Positions 33,603 to 42,688 of a stretch of DNA of 64,000 nucleotides are shown here, piece by piece; positions within the stretch are counted from its first letter, which is position 1, and each line of letters begins with the position of its first letter. The DNA is taken from NCBI RefSeq assembly GCF_009601685.2, contig NZ_CP045701.2:1364001-1428000 (forward strand), read 5' to 3'. Source of the stretch: Pseudomonas brassicacearum (GTDB lineage Bacteria > Pseudomonadota > Gammaproteobacteria > Pseudomonadales > Pseudomonadaceae). The notes below the pieces were generated by a model, which was given only the letters and a program-made list of their open reading frames with translations, was not told the origin of the DNA and searched no databases. The position numbers and the translations under genes were made by a program.

Positions 33603-36088
33603 CAGGCGTCACCGCGATCGGCAGTTTTTTCCAGTTCGCTGACCATCCGTCGGATGCGGTCGGCGAGCTTTTCCGAGCTCATGCTTTCCCGGAACCGCTC
33701 CACCAGCAGCGGAAACCCGAGCGGGGTGGGGCGCTTGATCATGTGCAGGTCCAGTTTCAGGGTATTGAGACGTTGCAAGGTCTGCTCCAGTCGACGGATA
33801 TCCAATTCTTCACGCAAGACTTCCTCCCCGGCCTGGGCCAGCAAGAGATTGTCGGCGTCGTATTGCTTGAACACCTGGAAGAACAACCCGCTGGACGCCT
33901 GTACTTGCCGGGTGCTTTTCGGCGCACCGGGATAGCCGGCGAAGACCAGCCCGGCGATCCGGGCGATTTCGCGAAAGCGCCTGAGGGCCAATTCCCCGGC
34001 GTTCAGGCTCGCGAGCACGTCGGTCAGCAGGTGATCGACGCTCAGCAGGCCCGGGGTCAGGTATTGCGACCAGTCCACTGCCGTGGCACTGAGCAGTTCC
34101 AGGCCGTAGTCGTTGACCGCAATGGAAAACGTCAGCGGCTGTTGCCGGCTGACACGCCAAGCCAGCAGGCTGGCCAGGCCCAGATGAACCTGGCGTCCGG
34201 CAAACGGGTAGAGGAATAGGTGCCAACCTTCCCGGGACTTGAGGGCTTCGGCCAGCAATGTGTTTTGCGTGGGCAAACCGGACCAGCGTTGTTGGGTAGA
34301 CAGCAGGGGGTGGACAGCGTGCATCTCCGGGCCCTCGAAGTGGCCCGCGGCGGCTTCGCTCAAACGGGCCACGACGGCGGCGGCCAGTTCGCTGGAGAGC
34401 GGCATGCGTCCGCCGTTCCAGCGCGGCACAGCGGCCTTCTTGGCCTGGCTGCGTCGCACGTAGGCGGTCATGTCTTCGACCCGGACCAATTCCAGCAACC
34501 GCCCGGCGAACAGGAAACCGTCACCGGGACGCAGGCGGGCGATGAAGCCTTCCTCTACGCTGCCCAGGGTCTTGCCGCCGCCGCCCTTGCTCCAGAACTT
34601 CAATTGCAGGCTGGCATCGCTGACGATGGTGCCGATGCTCATGCGGTGACGCCGGGCCAAGCGTGCGTCAGGCACTCGCCAGATCCCGTGTTCGTCCGGT
34701 TCGACGCGTCGGTAATCGGGGTAGGCGGTCAATGACAGGCCGCCATGGCGCACAAAAGCCAGGGCCCAGGCCCATTCGGCCGGGTTGAGGTCGCGGTAGG
34801 CCCAGGCACTGCGCACTTGCTCGAACAGTTGCTCGGGAACGAAGCCGCCACCCAGGGCCATGCTCACCAAGTGCTGCACCAGGACATCCAGCGGCTTGTG
34901 GGGCGATTCGCGCGGTTCGATGCGCCGTTGGGCCACGGCGTCCTGCGCGGCGGCAGCCTCGACCAACTCCAGGCTGTGGGTCGGCACCAGCGTCACCCGC
35001 GAGGCCCGGCCCGGTGCGTGGCCGGAGCGCCCGGCGCGTTGCATCAGCCGTGCTACGCCCTTGGCCGAGCCGATCTGCAGCACTCGCTCCACCGGCAGGA
35101 AATCCACCCCCAGGTCCAGGCTGGACGTGCAGACCACCGCTTTGAGCTGGCCGTTCTTCAATGCCTGTTCCACCCAATCCCGGGTGTCACGCGAGAGCGA
35201 GCTATGGTGCAGGGCGATCAGCCCGGCCCAATCGGGCCTTGCCTCAAGAAGCGCCTGATACCAGATTTCCGATTGTGCCCGGGTATTGGTGAACACCAGG
35301 CAACTGCTGCTGGCGTCGATTTCGGCAACGACCTGGGGCAACATCTTCAGGCCGATGTGCCCGGCCCATGGGAAACGTTCAAGGGCCGGGGGTAATAGCG
35401 TGTCGACCCGCAGTGCCTTGCCATCGGCCCCCTGCACGCTGATCCCGTCGCCTTGCGGGATCAATACCTGCTCGGCGTGGGCCTGGTTGCCCAGGGTCGC
35501 GGACACGCCCCAGACGATGAGGTCGGGATGCCAGTGCCGCAAGCGCGCCAGGGCCAGTTGCAATTGCACGCCACGTTTGTTGCCGAGTAACTCGTGCCAT
35601 TCATCCACCACGACCATGCGCAGGGTCGAGACGGCGGTGTGCGCATCGGCCCGGGCGAGGATCAGGGTCAGGCTTTCGGGGGTGGTGATCAGCGCAGTAG
35701 GCAGGCGTCGGCCCTGGCGGGCGCGTTCGCTGGCGCTGGTATCGCCGGTGCGCAGGCCGACGCTCCACGGCAGGTGCAGGTCTGTCAGGGGCGCTTCGAG
35801 GGCTTTGCCGGTGTCTGCAGCCAGTGCGCGCATCGGCGTGATCCACAGGACGGTCAGCGGTTCGGCCGACGGCTTGCGTTTGCGCGGTTTATCCGGCGCC
35901 GGTGCTGGCCGGGCGAAACGGTTGAGGGCGGCAAACCAGACGGCGTAGGTCTTGCCGGCACCGGTACTGGCATGCAACAGCCCGGACTCCCCTCGCTTGA
36001 CCGCGGCCCATACTTGCTTCTGAAAGGCGAACGGCTTCCAGCCGCGGGCATCGAACCACTGTTTCGCGAAATTGTTGGATGTCGCCAT
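33602..36088 (-). CDS. Ligase-associated DEXH-box helicase (Lhr-type)
   Basis: 828 aa. Superfamily 2 helicase motifs: Walker A STGAGKT (about 41-47), [10 protein letters not shown], motif [31 protein letters not shown], and motif [18 protein letters not shown]-terminal Lhr-core region (winged helix plus DUF4011-like part, about 440-828) follows. Lhr-core proteins are 3'-5' translocases; this subgroup travels with a DNA ligase and nucleases. The ligase and exonuclease genes are not directly upstream here but about 5 kb away, beyond an ABC transporter operon. Confidence 0.93.
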   Translation of the reverse strand: MATSNNFAKQWFDARGWKPFAFQKQVWAAVKRGESGLLHASTGAGKTYAVWFAALNRFARPAPAPDKPRKRKPSAEPLTVLWITPMRALAADTGKALEAPLTDLHLPWSVGLRTGDTSASERARQGRRLPTALITTPESLTLILARADAHTAVSTLRMVVVDEWHELLGNKRGVQLQLALARLRHWHPDLIVWGVSATLGNQAHAEQVLIPQGDGISVQGADGKALRVDTLLPPALERFPWAGHIGLKMLPQVVAEIDASSSCLVFTNTRAQSEIWYQALLEARPDWAGLIALHHSSLSRDTRDWVEQALKNGQLKAVVCTSSLDLGVDFLPVERVLQIGSAKGVARLMQRAGRSGHAPGRASRVTLVPTHSLELVEAAAAQDAVAQRRIEPRESPHKPLDVLVQHLVSMALGGGFVPEQLFEQVRSAWAYRDLNPAEWAWALAFVRHGGLSLTAYPDYRRVEPDEHGIWRVPDARLARRHRMSIGTIVSDASLQLKFWSKGGGGKTLGSVEEGFIARLRPGDGFLFAGRLLELVRVEDMTAYVRRSQAKKAAVPRWNGGRMPLSSELAAAVVARLSEAAAGHFEGPEMHAVHPLLSTQQRWSGLPTQNTLLAEALKSREGWHLFLYPFAGRQVHLGLASLLAWRVSRQQPLTFSIAVNDYGLELLSATAVDWSQYLTPGLLSVDHLLTDVLASLNAGELALRRFREIARIAGLVFAGYPGAPKSTRQVQASSGLFFQVFKQYDADNLLLAQAGEEVLREELDIRRLEQTLQRLNTLKLDLHMIKRPTPLGFPLLVERFRESMSSEKLADRIRRMVSELEKTADRGDA

Positions 36089-36188
36089 GCCTGTCGCGTG
36101 CGCCCTGAACGTCTTCTTTCAGTGACCACGGCGAGAGATGAAAGGTTTAATGAACAACATCGCGGCGAGGGCGCATGCTCTCGCGGGT

Positions 36189-36370
36189 CGTAGGAGCTGC
36201 CGAAGGCTGCGATCTCTTGATCTTGATCTTGATCTTGATCTTGATCTTGATCTTGATCTTGATCTTGATCTTGATCTTGATCTTGATCTTGATCTTGATC
36301 TTGATCTTTCGCTTGAGATTCAAGTGTCTGGGGAAAGATCGCAGCCTCGTTGCACTCGACAGCTCCTACA
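36189..36370. repeat. Dispersed palindromic repeat, copy A, with (TTGATC)15
   Basis: Ends GTAGGAGCTGCCGAAGGC and GCACTCGACAGCTCCTACA are inverted, with an inner GCTGCGATC/GATCGCAGC pair. Between them lie 15 perfect tandem TTGATC units (36217-36306) and a unique AT-richer stretch. Located between the helicase start and the end of the ABC ATPase gene. The 350-nt gap holds nothing else. Confidence 0.92.
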
Positions 36371-36439
36371 CAGCTACAACGTACCCCTGCGCGAACTTGT
36401 TCCCTCGCTACAAAAAGCAGGCTGTCAGGTATGCCGGGC

Positions 36440-37204
36440 TTATTTCAGGTTGCCGCTGAGAAACTGCTTGAGCCGTTCACTCGTAGGATTGCCCAGCACG
36501 TCTTCCGGCCTGCCTTCTTCTTCCACCAAGCCCTGGTGCAGGAACAATACCTGGTTCGAGACTTTGCGAGCGAAGCTCATTTCGTGGGTCACCATGATCA
36601 TGGTCCGGCCTTCCTCGGCCAGCCCCTGTATCACCTTCAGCACTTCGCCCACCAGCTCCGGGTCCAGGGCCGAGGTGGGTTCGTCGAACAGCATCACCTC
36701 CGGCTCCATCGCCAGGGCGCGGGCAATGGCCACGCGTTGTTGCTGGCCGCCGGAGAGAAACGCCGGGTATTGCTCGGCGACCCGTGCCGGCAGGCCGACC
36801 TTGTCGAGATAGCGACGGGCGCGGTCGTCGGCTTCCTGCTTGCTGACCCCCAGCACCCGGCGCGGCGCCATGGTGATGTTTTCCAGCACGGTCATGTGGC
36901 TCCACAGGTTGAAATGCTGGAACACCATGGCCAGGCGCGTGCGGATGCGTTGCAGTTCGTCGGCATCGGCCACGTGCATGCCGTGGTGGTCCTTGATCAT
37001 CTGGATCGGCTGGCCGTCCAGGCTCATGGCGCCGTCGTTGGGTTGTTCCAGGAAGTTGATGCAGCGCAAAAAGGTACTTTTGCCTGAGCCGCTGGCGCCG
37101 ATGAGGCTGATGACGTCGCCGGTCTTGGCCTTGAGCGAAACGCCCCTGAGTACTTTATGTTCGCCATAGCTTTTGTGCAGGCCTTCGATGGTCAGTTTGT
37201 ACAT
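36440..37204 (-). CDS. Basic amino acid ABC transporter ATP-binding protein (HisP/AotP type)
   Basis: 254 aa from the ATG at 37204 ([21 protein letters not shown]). Walker [11 protein letters not shown]-loop VFQHFNLW, signature LSGGQQQR, Walker [15 protein letters not shown] and switch His in MVTHEMSFA are all intact. It powers import of arginine, ornithine, histidine or lysine with the two permeases encoded upstream. It is the last gene of a leftward operon binding protein - permease - permease - aotO-like - ATPase, the order of aotJQMOP in P. aeruginosa. argR, which follows aotP there, is not present here. Confidence 0.93.
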   Translation of the reverse strand: MYKLTIEGLHKSYGEHKVLRGVSLKAKTGDVISLIGASGSGKSTFLRCINFLEQPNDGAMSLDGQPIQMIKDHHGMHVADADELQRIRTRLAMVFQHFNLWSHMTVLENITMAPRRVLGVSKQEADDRARRYLDKVGLPARVAEQYPAFLSGGQQQRVAIARALAMEPEVMLFDEPTSALDPELVGEVLKVIQGLAEEGRTMIMVTHEMSFARKVSNQVLFLHQGLVEEEGRPEDVLGNPTSERLKQFLSGNLK

Positions 37205-37217
37205 GGAGCTTGCATCC

Positions 37218-38336
37218 TCAAGGCGAAAGTAGGTAGCCGCTGCGATAGGCTTCGGTGCCGGCGACATGGGCGATCACCATGCCGGCCGTGGCCATGCGGC
37301 GCAGCGAACGGGCGTATAGCAGCCCGGCGTTACGGCAATGAACAGGGGTGACGGTGTCGTTGACCGGGTCGATGACTTCTGCGATCAGTTGCCCCGCCTC
37401 CAGGTATTCGCCGGGCAGGGCGCTGAAGACCAGCAGCCCACCCACGGGCGTGGTCACCGGCTCGACAGCGGCCAGTGGCGTGGCCGGGTAGGGCAGCTTG
37501 GGCATTGGCATCGGTTCGCCGTCGATGGCGCCGAAGCGGATCAGGTAGTTGATCAAGGCTTGGCAGTCGAGGCTCGCCAGCCCGTGGTTGACGTCACCCT
37601 GGCCACGCAATTCCACGGTGACCGAAAAGCTGCCCAGGGGAATCTCGAAGCGGTCGCCGAAGCGTTCCTTGAGTTGCCACCAGAGCAGGGTGAAGCATTC
37701 GTCGAACGACTGGCCGCCCGAATCGGTCGCCAGCAGGCTGGCTCCGGCACCGATGTAGCGTGCCAGCGGTTCGACCTGCGGCCAGGCTTCGGGTGTGGTG
37801 TAGAGGTGGGCGACGGCTTCGAAGTCGCAATGCAGGTCCAGCACCATGTCGGCGTCGCAGGCCAGCCGTTGCAGGGCCAGGCGCAGGGATTGCAATTGCG
37901 TGCCTGGGGTCTGCCGGGCAAGGGCGTCGCGCAGGCTGGTGCGGATCAGCATCAGGTTGTGCTGCGGATCGTCGGTGAGCAGGTCCTGGATTTCGTTGCC
38001 GATCTCTTCGCTCAGGTCGAGGAAGCGGCGGTTGAAGTTCTGCCCGCTCTCGGTTTCGTAGCGACCCAGGGGCACGTCCATCAGCACTTGTTCGAGGCCG
38101 ATAGGATTGGCGACGGGCACCAGTACGATCTCGTGCCGCAGGCGGCCCGACGCTTCGAGTTCGGCCAGGCGCTGCTTGAGGTGCCAGGCGACCAGCATGC
38201 CGGGCAGTTCATCGGCGTGCAGGGACGACTGGATATAGATTTTGCCAACGGCGTTTTCCGGGCCGAAGTGGAAGCTGTGAATCTTGCGTGCGGTCCCCGG
38301 TACCGGGGACCGCAGGTCATGGATCTGGTGGCGCAT
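37218..38336 (-). CDS. Succinylglutamate desuccinylase/aspartoacylase-family protein (AotO-like)
   Basis: 372 aa. M14-like zinc carboxypeptidase fold: first zinc motif [10 protein letters not shown] (H40, E43), later [12 protein letters not shown], and a C-terminal beta domain ([26 protein letters not shown]) like that of aspartoacylases. Relatives cleave N-acyl amino acids. The gene sits between permease and ATPase genes of a basic-amino-acid transporter, where P. aeruginosa has aotO, so it may process an imported acyl-amino acid. The substrate is not known. Confidence 0.85.
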   Translation of the reverse strand: MRHQIHDLRSPVPGTARKIHSFHFGPENAVGKIYIQSSLHADELPGMLVAWHLKQRLAELEASGRLRHEIVLVPVANPIGLEQVLMDVPLGRYETESGQNFNRRFLDLSEEIGNEIQDLLTDDPQHNLMLIRTSLRDALARQTPGTQLQSLRLALQRLACDADMVLDLHCDFEAVAHLYTTPEAWPQVEPLARYIGAGASLLATDSGGQSFDECFTLLWWQLKERFGDRFEIPLGSFSVTVELRGQGDVNHGLASLDCQALINYLIRFGAIDGEPMPMPKLPYPATPLAAVEPVTTPVGGLLVFSALPGEYLEAGQLIAEVIDPVNDTVTPVHCRNAGLLYARSLRRMATAGMVIAHVAGTEAYRSGYLLSP

Positions 38337-38363
38337 TTGCGTGTGTGTCCTGGAACAAAAGCC

Positions 38364-39074
38364 CTAGTGGGTCGGCCCGAGAAAGGCCAGCCAGCGGCGT
38401 TCGGCGAGGCGGAAGAGGCCCACCAGTGCAAAGGTGACGGTCAGGTAGATCAGTGCGGCGATCCCGAACGACTGAAACGTCAGGAACGTCGCCGAGTTGG
38501 CGTCCCGGGCGACTTTCAGCACGTCTGGAACGGTAGCGGTGAACGCCACGGTCGTCGAGTGCAGCATCAAGATGACTTCGTTGCTGTAATACGGCAGCGA
38601 GCGTCGCAGCGCCGAGGGCATGATCACGTAGGTGTACAGCTTCCAACCGGTCAAGCCGTAGGCCTTGGCCGCTTCGACTTCGCCATGGTTCATGCTGCGA
38701 ATCGCCCCGGCGAAAATTTCCGTGGTGTAGGCGCAGGTGTTCAAGGCGAAGGCCAGGATCGTGCAGTTCATCGCGTCGCGAAAGAAACTGTCGAGTATGG
38801 GTTGGGCGCGCACCGCCTCGATGCTGTAGATGCCGGTGTAGCAGATCAGCAACTGGATATAGAGCGGCGTGCCACGGAACAGGTAGGTGTAGAACTGCAC
38901 CGGCCAGCGGACGTAGACCTTGGGCGACACCCGGGCGATGGACAGCGGAATGGATACCACAAAGCCGATCAGCAGCGAGGCGCTGAGCAGCCACAGGGTC
39001 ATGGCCAGGCCCGTGACGTTGACGCCATCGCTGTAGAGGAACGGTCGCCAGTATTCTTGCAGAAGTTCGATCAT
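38364..39074 (-). CDS. Basic amino acid ABC transporter permease (HisM/AotM type)
   Basis: 236 aa, about five membrane segments. The permease EAA loop reads EVEAAKAYGLTGWKLYTYVIMPSALR. N-terminal LAMTLWLLSASLLIGFVVSIPLSIAR is the usual first segment of polar-amino-acid permeases. Start overlaps the stop of the preceding permease (4-nt ATGA-type overlap). Confidence 0.93.
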   Translation of the reverse strand: MIELLQEYWRPFLYSDGVNVTGLAMTLWLLSASLLIGFVVSIPLSIARVSPKVYVRWPVQFYTYLFRGTPLYIQLLICYTGIYSIEAVRAQPILDSFFRDAMNCTILAFALNTCAYTTEIFAGAIRSMNHGEVEAAKAYGLTGWKLYTYVIMPSALRRSLPYYSNEVILMLHSTTVAFTATVPDVLKVARDANSATFLTFQSFGIAALIYLTVTFALVGLFRLAERRWLAFLGPTH

Positions 39075-39799
39075 CGCACCGCCTCCCGTGCTCCGGCGGC
39101 GTACCGGCGTTCAAGCCAGCGCAGGATGATATTGGAGGCGCTGGTGATCAGCAGATAGATCAATGCCGCCAGCACCAGGAAGTAAAACAGCTGGTAGGTG
39201 CTCTTGCCCGCATCCTGGGCTGCCTTGACCAGGTCGGCCAGGCCGATGATCGACACCAGCGCGGTGGCCTTGAGCATCACCATCCAGTTGTTGCCGATAC
39301 CCGGCAGGGCAAAGCGCATCATTTGTGGAAACACCACGAAGCGGAAGCGCTGGCCACGCTTGAGGCCATAGGCCGTGGCGGCTTCGACCTGGCCCCGGGG
39401 AACCGCGAGGATCGCGCCGCGAAAGGTTTCGGTGAAGTACGCGCCATAGATGAAGCCCAGGGTGATCACCCCGGCGCCGAATGGGTTGATCTCGATGTAT
39501 TCCCATTCCATGAAGTCGGTAAACGAGGTCAGCCAGGTTTGCAGGCTGTAGAAGATCAGCAGCATCAGCACCAGGTCGGGCACGCCGCGGATCAGCGTGG
39601 TGTAGAGCTGGGCAGGGATTCGTAGCAGCTTGACGCTGGACAGCTTGGCGCTGGCGCCCAACAGGCCGAGCAAGACGCTCAACAACAGGGACAGGGCCGA
39701 CAGCTTGATGGTCATCCAGGTGCCTTGCATCAGCAGCGGGCCAAAGCCCTGCAGGCTGAAGGCGGAGAGCCCCAGATTTTGTAGGAGTTGTTCGAACAT
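39071..39799 (-). CDS. Basic amino acid ABC transporter permease (HisQ/AotQ type)
   Basis: 242 aa from the ATG at 39799. EAA loop QVEAATAYGLKRGQRFRFVVFPQMMR. Membrane segments include MTIKLSALSLLLSVLLGLLGA and LFYFLVLAALIYLLIT. The upstream in-frame extension would run through the terminator hairpin at 39825-39850 and lacks a ribosome site, so I reject it. Expression is expected to be lower than that of the binding-protein gene because of that terminator. Confidence 0.93.
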   Translation of the reverse strand: MFEQLLQNLGLSAFSLQGFGPLLMQGTWMTIKLSALSLLLSVLLGLLGASAKLSSVKLLRIPAQLYTTLIRGVPDLVLMLLIFYSLQTWLTSFTDFMEWEYIEINPFGAGVITLGFIYGAYFTETFRGAILAVPRGQVEAATAYGLKRGQRFRFVVFPQMMRFALPGIGNNWMVMLKATALVSIIGLADLVKAAQDAGKSTYQLFYFLVLAALIYLLITSASNIILRWLERRYAAGAREAVR

Positions 39800-39817
39800 G
39801 AAAGAGGCCTTTGGCAG

Positions 39818-39850
39818 AAAAAAAGCGCCCATCCGAGACCGGATGGGCGC
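39818..39850 (-). terminator. Terminator/attenuator between binding-protein and permease genes
   Basis: A perfect 10-bp stem, GCGCCCATCC and GGATGGGCGC, with a 6-nt loop, followed on the minus strand by T7. It lies 7 nt past the binding-protein stop and 18 nt before the permease start codon, inside the operon. Confidence 0.9.
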
Positions 39851-39856
39851 CGCGCA

Positions 39857-40639
39857 TTATTTGCCGCTGTACAGATTCAGATCGCCAAAGTGTTTTTTCT
39901 GGATTTCGGCGTACTTGCCGTCGTCGTGTAACGCTTTGATACCTTTATCCAAAAGTGCCTTCAGCTCTTTGTTACCTTTCTTGATACCGATCGCAGTCTT
40001 GGATGGCAGCAGTTCGCTGTCCACCGGTTTGCTGACTTCGTAGCCTTCGCCTTTTGGCGACTTCAGGAAGCCCAGCTCTGCCTGGAGCATGTCCTGGATC
40101 GCGGCATCGAGGCGGCCGGAGGTCAGGTCGGCATAAACCTGGTCCTGGTTCTGGTAGGCCTGGGTCTTGACGCCGGCCTTGTCCAGCACGGCCTTGGCGT
40201 AGGCTTCCTGGATGGTGCCTTGCTCGTAGCCGACGGTCTTGCCTTTGAGCGAAGCAACGTCTTCGCTCAGGCCCGAGCCCTTCTTGAAGACATAGGCCGT
40301 TGGGCCGGAGAACAGCTCGCTGGAGAAGTCGATGGCTTTTTCGCGGGCCGGGGTCACGGTCATGGAGGAGATCACGCCGTCGAACTTATTAGCCTTGAGG
40401 CCCGGGATCATGCCGTCGAAATCGCTTTCGACCCACCTGCATTTAACTTTCAGTTCCGCGCAGATCGCATTGCCCAGGTCGATGTCGAAACCGACCAGGC
40501 TGCCATCGGCGGCCTTGGATTCAAACGGGGCGTAGGACGGGTCGACACCAAAACGCAGTTCCTTGTATTCCTTGGCCGTGGCGACGCCAGCAGCCATGCA
40601 CAACGCCAGTGCAGAAAGGGTCAGCAGTGCTTTTTTCAT
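39857..40639 (-). CDS. Periplasmic basic amino acid-binding protein (HisJ/AotJ type)
   Basis: 260 aa. Signal peptide cleaved after GVATA (about residue 22). The mature protein has the type II binding-protein pattern LRFGVDPSYAPFESKAADGSLVGFDIDLGNAICAEL in adjacent parts, the arginine-binding MTVTPAREKAIDFS, and GKTVGYEQGTIQEAYA. It captures arginine, ornithine, histidine or lysine for the permeases encoded downstream. It is first in the operon and followed by a strong terminator, which should raise its level over the membrane parts. Confidence 0.94.
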   Translation of the reverse strand: MKKALLTLSALALCMAAGVATAKEYKELRFGVDPSYAPFESKAADGSLVGFDIDLGNAICAELKVKCRWVESDFDGMIPGLKANKFDGVISSMTVTPAREKAIDFSSELFSGPTAYVFKKGSGLSEDVASLKGKTVGYEQGTIQEAYAKAVLDKAGVKTQAYQNQDQVYADLTSGRLDAAIQDMLQAELGFLKSPKGEGYEVSKPVDSELLPSKTAIGIKKGNKELKALLDKGIKALHDDGKYAEIQKKHFGDLNLYSGK

Positions 40640-40858
40640 TATTCAATCCCTAAAACCAATATGAGCGCGTATGGCGCGTAAGTATTGTTACCGGTGAAGG
40701 TGAGAACGGTCTGACGGCATAAAGGTAGCAATTTCCGAACCAGAGTGCCGAACAAGTGTTTTAAAAGCTTCGGCGGCAGGTAACGGAATGCGATGGTGCG
40801 CGGGGATGAGCGTACATCAAAAGTTGCACCAGGATGGAGCGAACTCCTGTTGGGCTCT

Positions 40859-40968
40859 GTAGGAGCTGCCGAAGGTTGCGATCCTTTGATCTTGATCTTT
40901 TGCTCTCGATTTAATCGCCTTGGAAAGATCGCAGCCTCGCTTCGCTCGACAGCTACACAGCTCCTACA
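40859..40968. repeat. Dispersed palindromic repeat, copy B
   Basis: Same ends and inner GCGATC/GATCGC pair as copy A and in the same orientation, with only about two TTGATC units. Its right end is duplicated (CAGCTACACAGCTCCTACA). It lies between the binding-protein promoter region and the ligase stop, so copies A and B bracket the ABC operon. The 360-nt gap otherwise holds the binding-protein promoter. Confidence 0.88.
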
Positions 40969-40999
40969 CAGCTCCTGCAACGCGCCCGGCGGGAGCAAG

Positions 41000-42688
41000 T
41001 TATTTCAGCAGATCCTGCAGCGTCGCCAGTGTGTCGGCCTCGTCGACGTGCTTGTCCTGGCGCCAGCGCAACATCCGTGGAAAGCGTACGGCGATCCCGC
41101 TCTTGTGGCGATTGGACAGGGCGATGCCTTCGAACCCCAGTTCGAACACCAGGGTGGGCGTGACGCTGCTCACCGGGCCGAACTTCTCCACGGTGGTCTT
41201 GCGCACGATGCTGTCGACCTGGCGCATCTCAGCATCGGTCAACCCTGAATAAGCCTTGGCAAACGGCACCAGTGTGCGCTCGCGACTGTCCGGCGGGTTG
41301 TCCCACACAGCGAAGGTGTAGTCGCTGTACAGGCTGGCGCGCCGGCCGTGGCCGCGCTGGGCATAGATCAGCACCGCGTCGACGCTGAAGGGGTCGATCT
41401 TCCATTTCCACCACACGCCCATGTCCTTGGTGCGACCGACGCCGTACAGCGCATTGCGGGCCTTGAGCATCATGCCTTCGACACCGAGGCGACGAGAGTC
41501 TTCGCGTTGCCGGGCGAGGTCGAACCAGTCCTGGCCGGTAATTGTCGGCGACGGCAACAGCACCGGGCTGTGAACTCGGGCTATCAGCGCCTCCAGCCGT
41601 TCGCGGCGTTCGGCCTGAGGGCGGCTGCGCCAGTCCTCGCCTTGCCATTCCAACAGGTCATAGGCCATCACCACCACCGGGGCATCATCGAGGATTTTCT
41701 TGCCCAGGGTCTTGCGACCGATGCGCTGCTGCAACAGCGCGAAGGGTTGCACCGCTGGTTGCAGCGGCGTGTCCGGGTCGAAGGCATCATCGGTCACCGG
41801 CCGGGCGGTTTTCCACACTACGATTTCGCCATCGATCACGGTACCGTCAGGCAATACCTGCGCCAGGGCGTGCAGTTCGGGGAAGCGCTCAGTGACCAGT
41901 TCTTCGCCTCGGGACCAGACCCATAAATGGCCATCGCGCTTGATCACCTGGGAACGGATGCCGTCCCATTTCCATTCCACCTGCCAGTCGCTGGCCGGCC
42001 CCAGCAGGGCGTCGAATTGCTCCACCGGGGCAGACAAGGCATGGGCCAGGAAAAACGGATAAGGCTGGCCGCCGCGCTGGGCATGTTCATCGTCGGTTTC
42101 GGCCGCGATCAGCTTGAGGTAACTGGCAGCCGTCGGACGATGGGACAGGTCGGTGTAGCCCACCAGGCGCTGGGCCACCCGCTTGCTGTCCAGGTTGGCC
42201 ATGCCGGCCAGGGCCCGGGTTACCAGCAGTTTGGACACGCCGACGCGAAAGCTGCCGGTGATGAGCTTGATGCACAGCATCAGGCTCGGCCGGTCCAGTT
42301 GTGCCCACAGCGTTGGTAATCGCAGCGCCAGCACCTCGGGCGATTCGCCACGCAATGGCAGCAATTTTTCCTCGATCCACAGCGCCAGGCCCTCGTCGGA
42401 GCGGTGGGGCGACTCCGGCAGCACCAACGAGATGGTTTCGGCCAAATCGCCCACGGCCTGGTAGCTCTCTTCGAACAGCCACGCAGACAGCCCGGACACC
42501 TGCACGGCCAACTCCCGCAGGATTTTTACCGGCACCAGTTGCCGTGGACGCCCGCCGGACAGGAAATACACGGCCCATGCCGCGTCCTGGGGCGGGGCCT
42601 TGGTGAAATAAGCCTGCATGGCGGCAAGCTTGGCATTGCTGGAGGTGGTGGCGTCCAGTTCGGCGTACAGCTCGGCGAAGGCTTTCAT
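41000..42688 (-). CDS. ATP-dependent DNA ligase (ligase-associated repair set)
   Basis: 562 aa. N-terminal DNA-binding domain to about 210; adenylation motif I is EWKWDGIR with the nucleophile Lys240. Motif Ia/III-type VIDGEIVVW, motif IV EGMMLKARNALYGVGR, and motif V WWKWKIDPFSVDAVLIYAQ are visible. A C-terminal OB domain ends SNRHKSGIAVRFPRMLRWR. This is the bacterial LigC/archaeal-like class that travels with a beta-CASP exonuclease, an Lhr helicase and PdeM. Its ATG overlaps the exonuclease stop by 4 nt. Confidence 0.94.
   Translation of the reverse strand: MKAFAELYAELDATTSSNAKLAAMQAYFTKAPPQDAAWAVYFLSGGRPRQLVPVKILRELAVQVSGLSAWLFEESYQAVGDLAETISLVLPESPHRSDEGLALWIEEKLLPLRGESPEVLALRLPTLWAQLDRPSLMLCIKLITGSFRVGVSKLLVTRALAGMANLDSKRVAQRLVGYTDLSHRPTAASYLKLIAAETDDEHAQRGGQPYPFFLAHALSAPVEQFDALLGPASDWQVEWKWDGIRSQVIKRDGHLWVWSRGEELVTERFPELHALAQVLPDGTVIDGEIVVWKTARPVTDDAFDPDTPLQPAVQPFALLQQRIGRKTLGKKILDDAPVVVMAYDLLEWQGEDWRSRPQAERRERLEALIARVHSPVLLPSPTITGQDWFDLARQREDSRRLGVEGMMLKARNALYGVGRTKDMGVWWKWKIDPFSVDAVLIYAQRGHGRRASLYSDYTFAVWDNPPDSRERTLVPFAKAYSGLTDAEMRQVDSIVRKTTVEKFGPVSSVTPTLVFELGFEGIALSNRHKSGIAVRFPRMLRWRQDKHVDEADTLATLQDLLK

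Noticed and set aside
36217..36306. CRISPR array
   Set aside because: Units of 6 nt (and 8 nt at 43959-44030) are directly adjacent with no spacers, and there are no cas genes.
36138..36812. Open frames across the TTGATC array encoding alternating Leu-Asp or Ile-Leu residues
   Set aside because: A hexamer array has no stop in several frames, so long frames arise by chance; they start without ribosome sites and run antisense into the ABC ATPase gene.
37338..39158. A 606-codon frame antisense to the transport operon
   Set aside because: It spans two or three real genes on the other strand and shows antisense-type composition.
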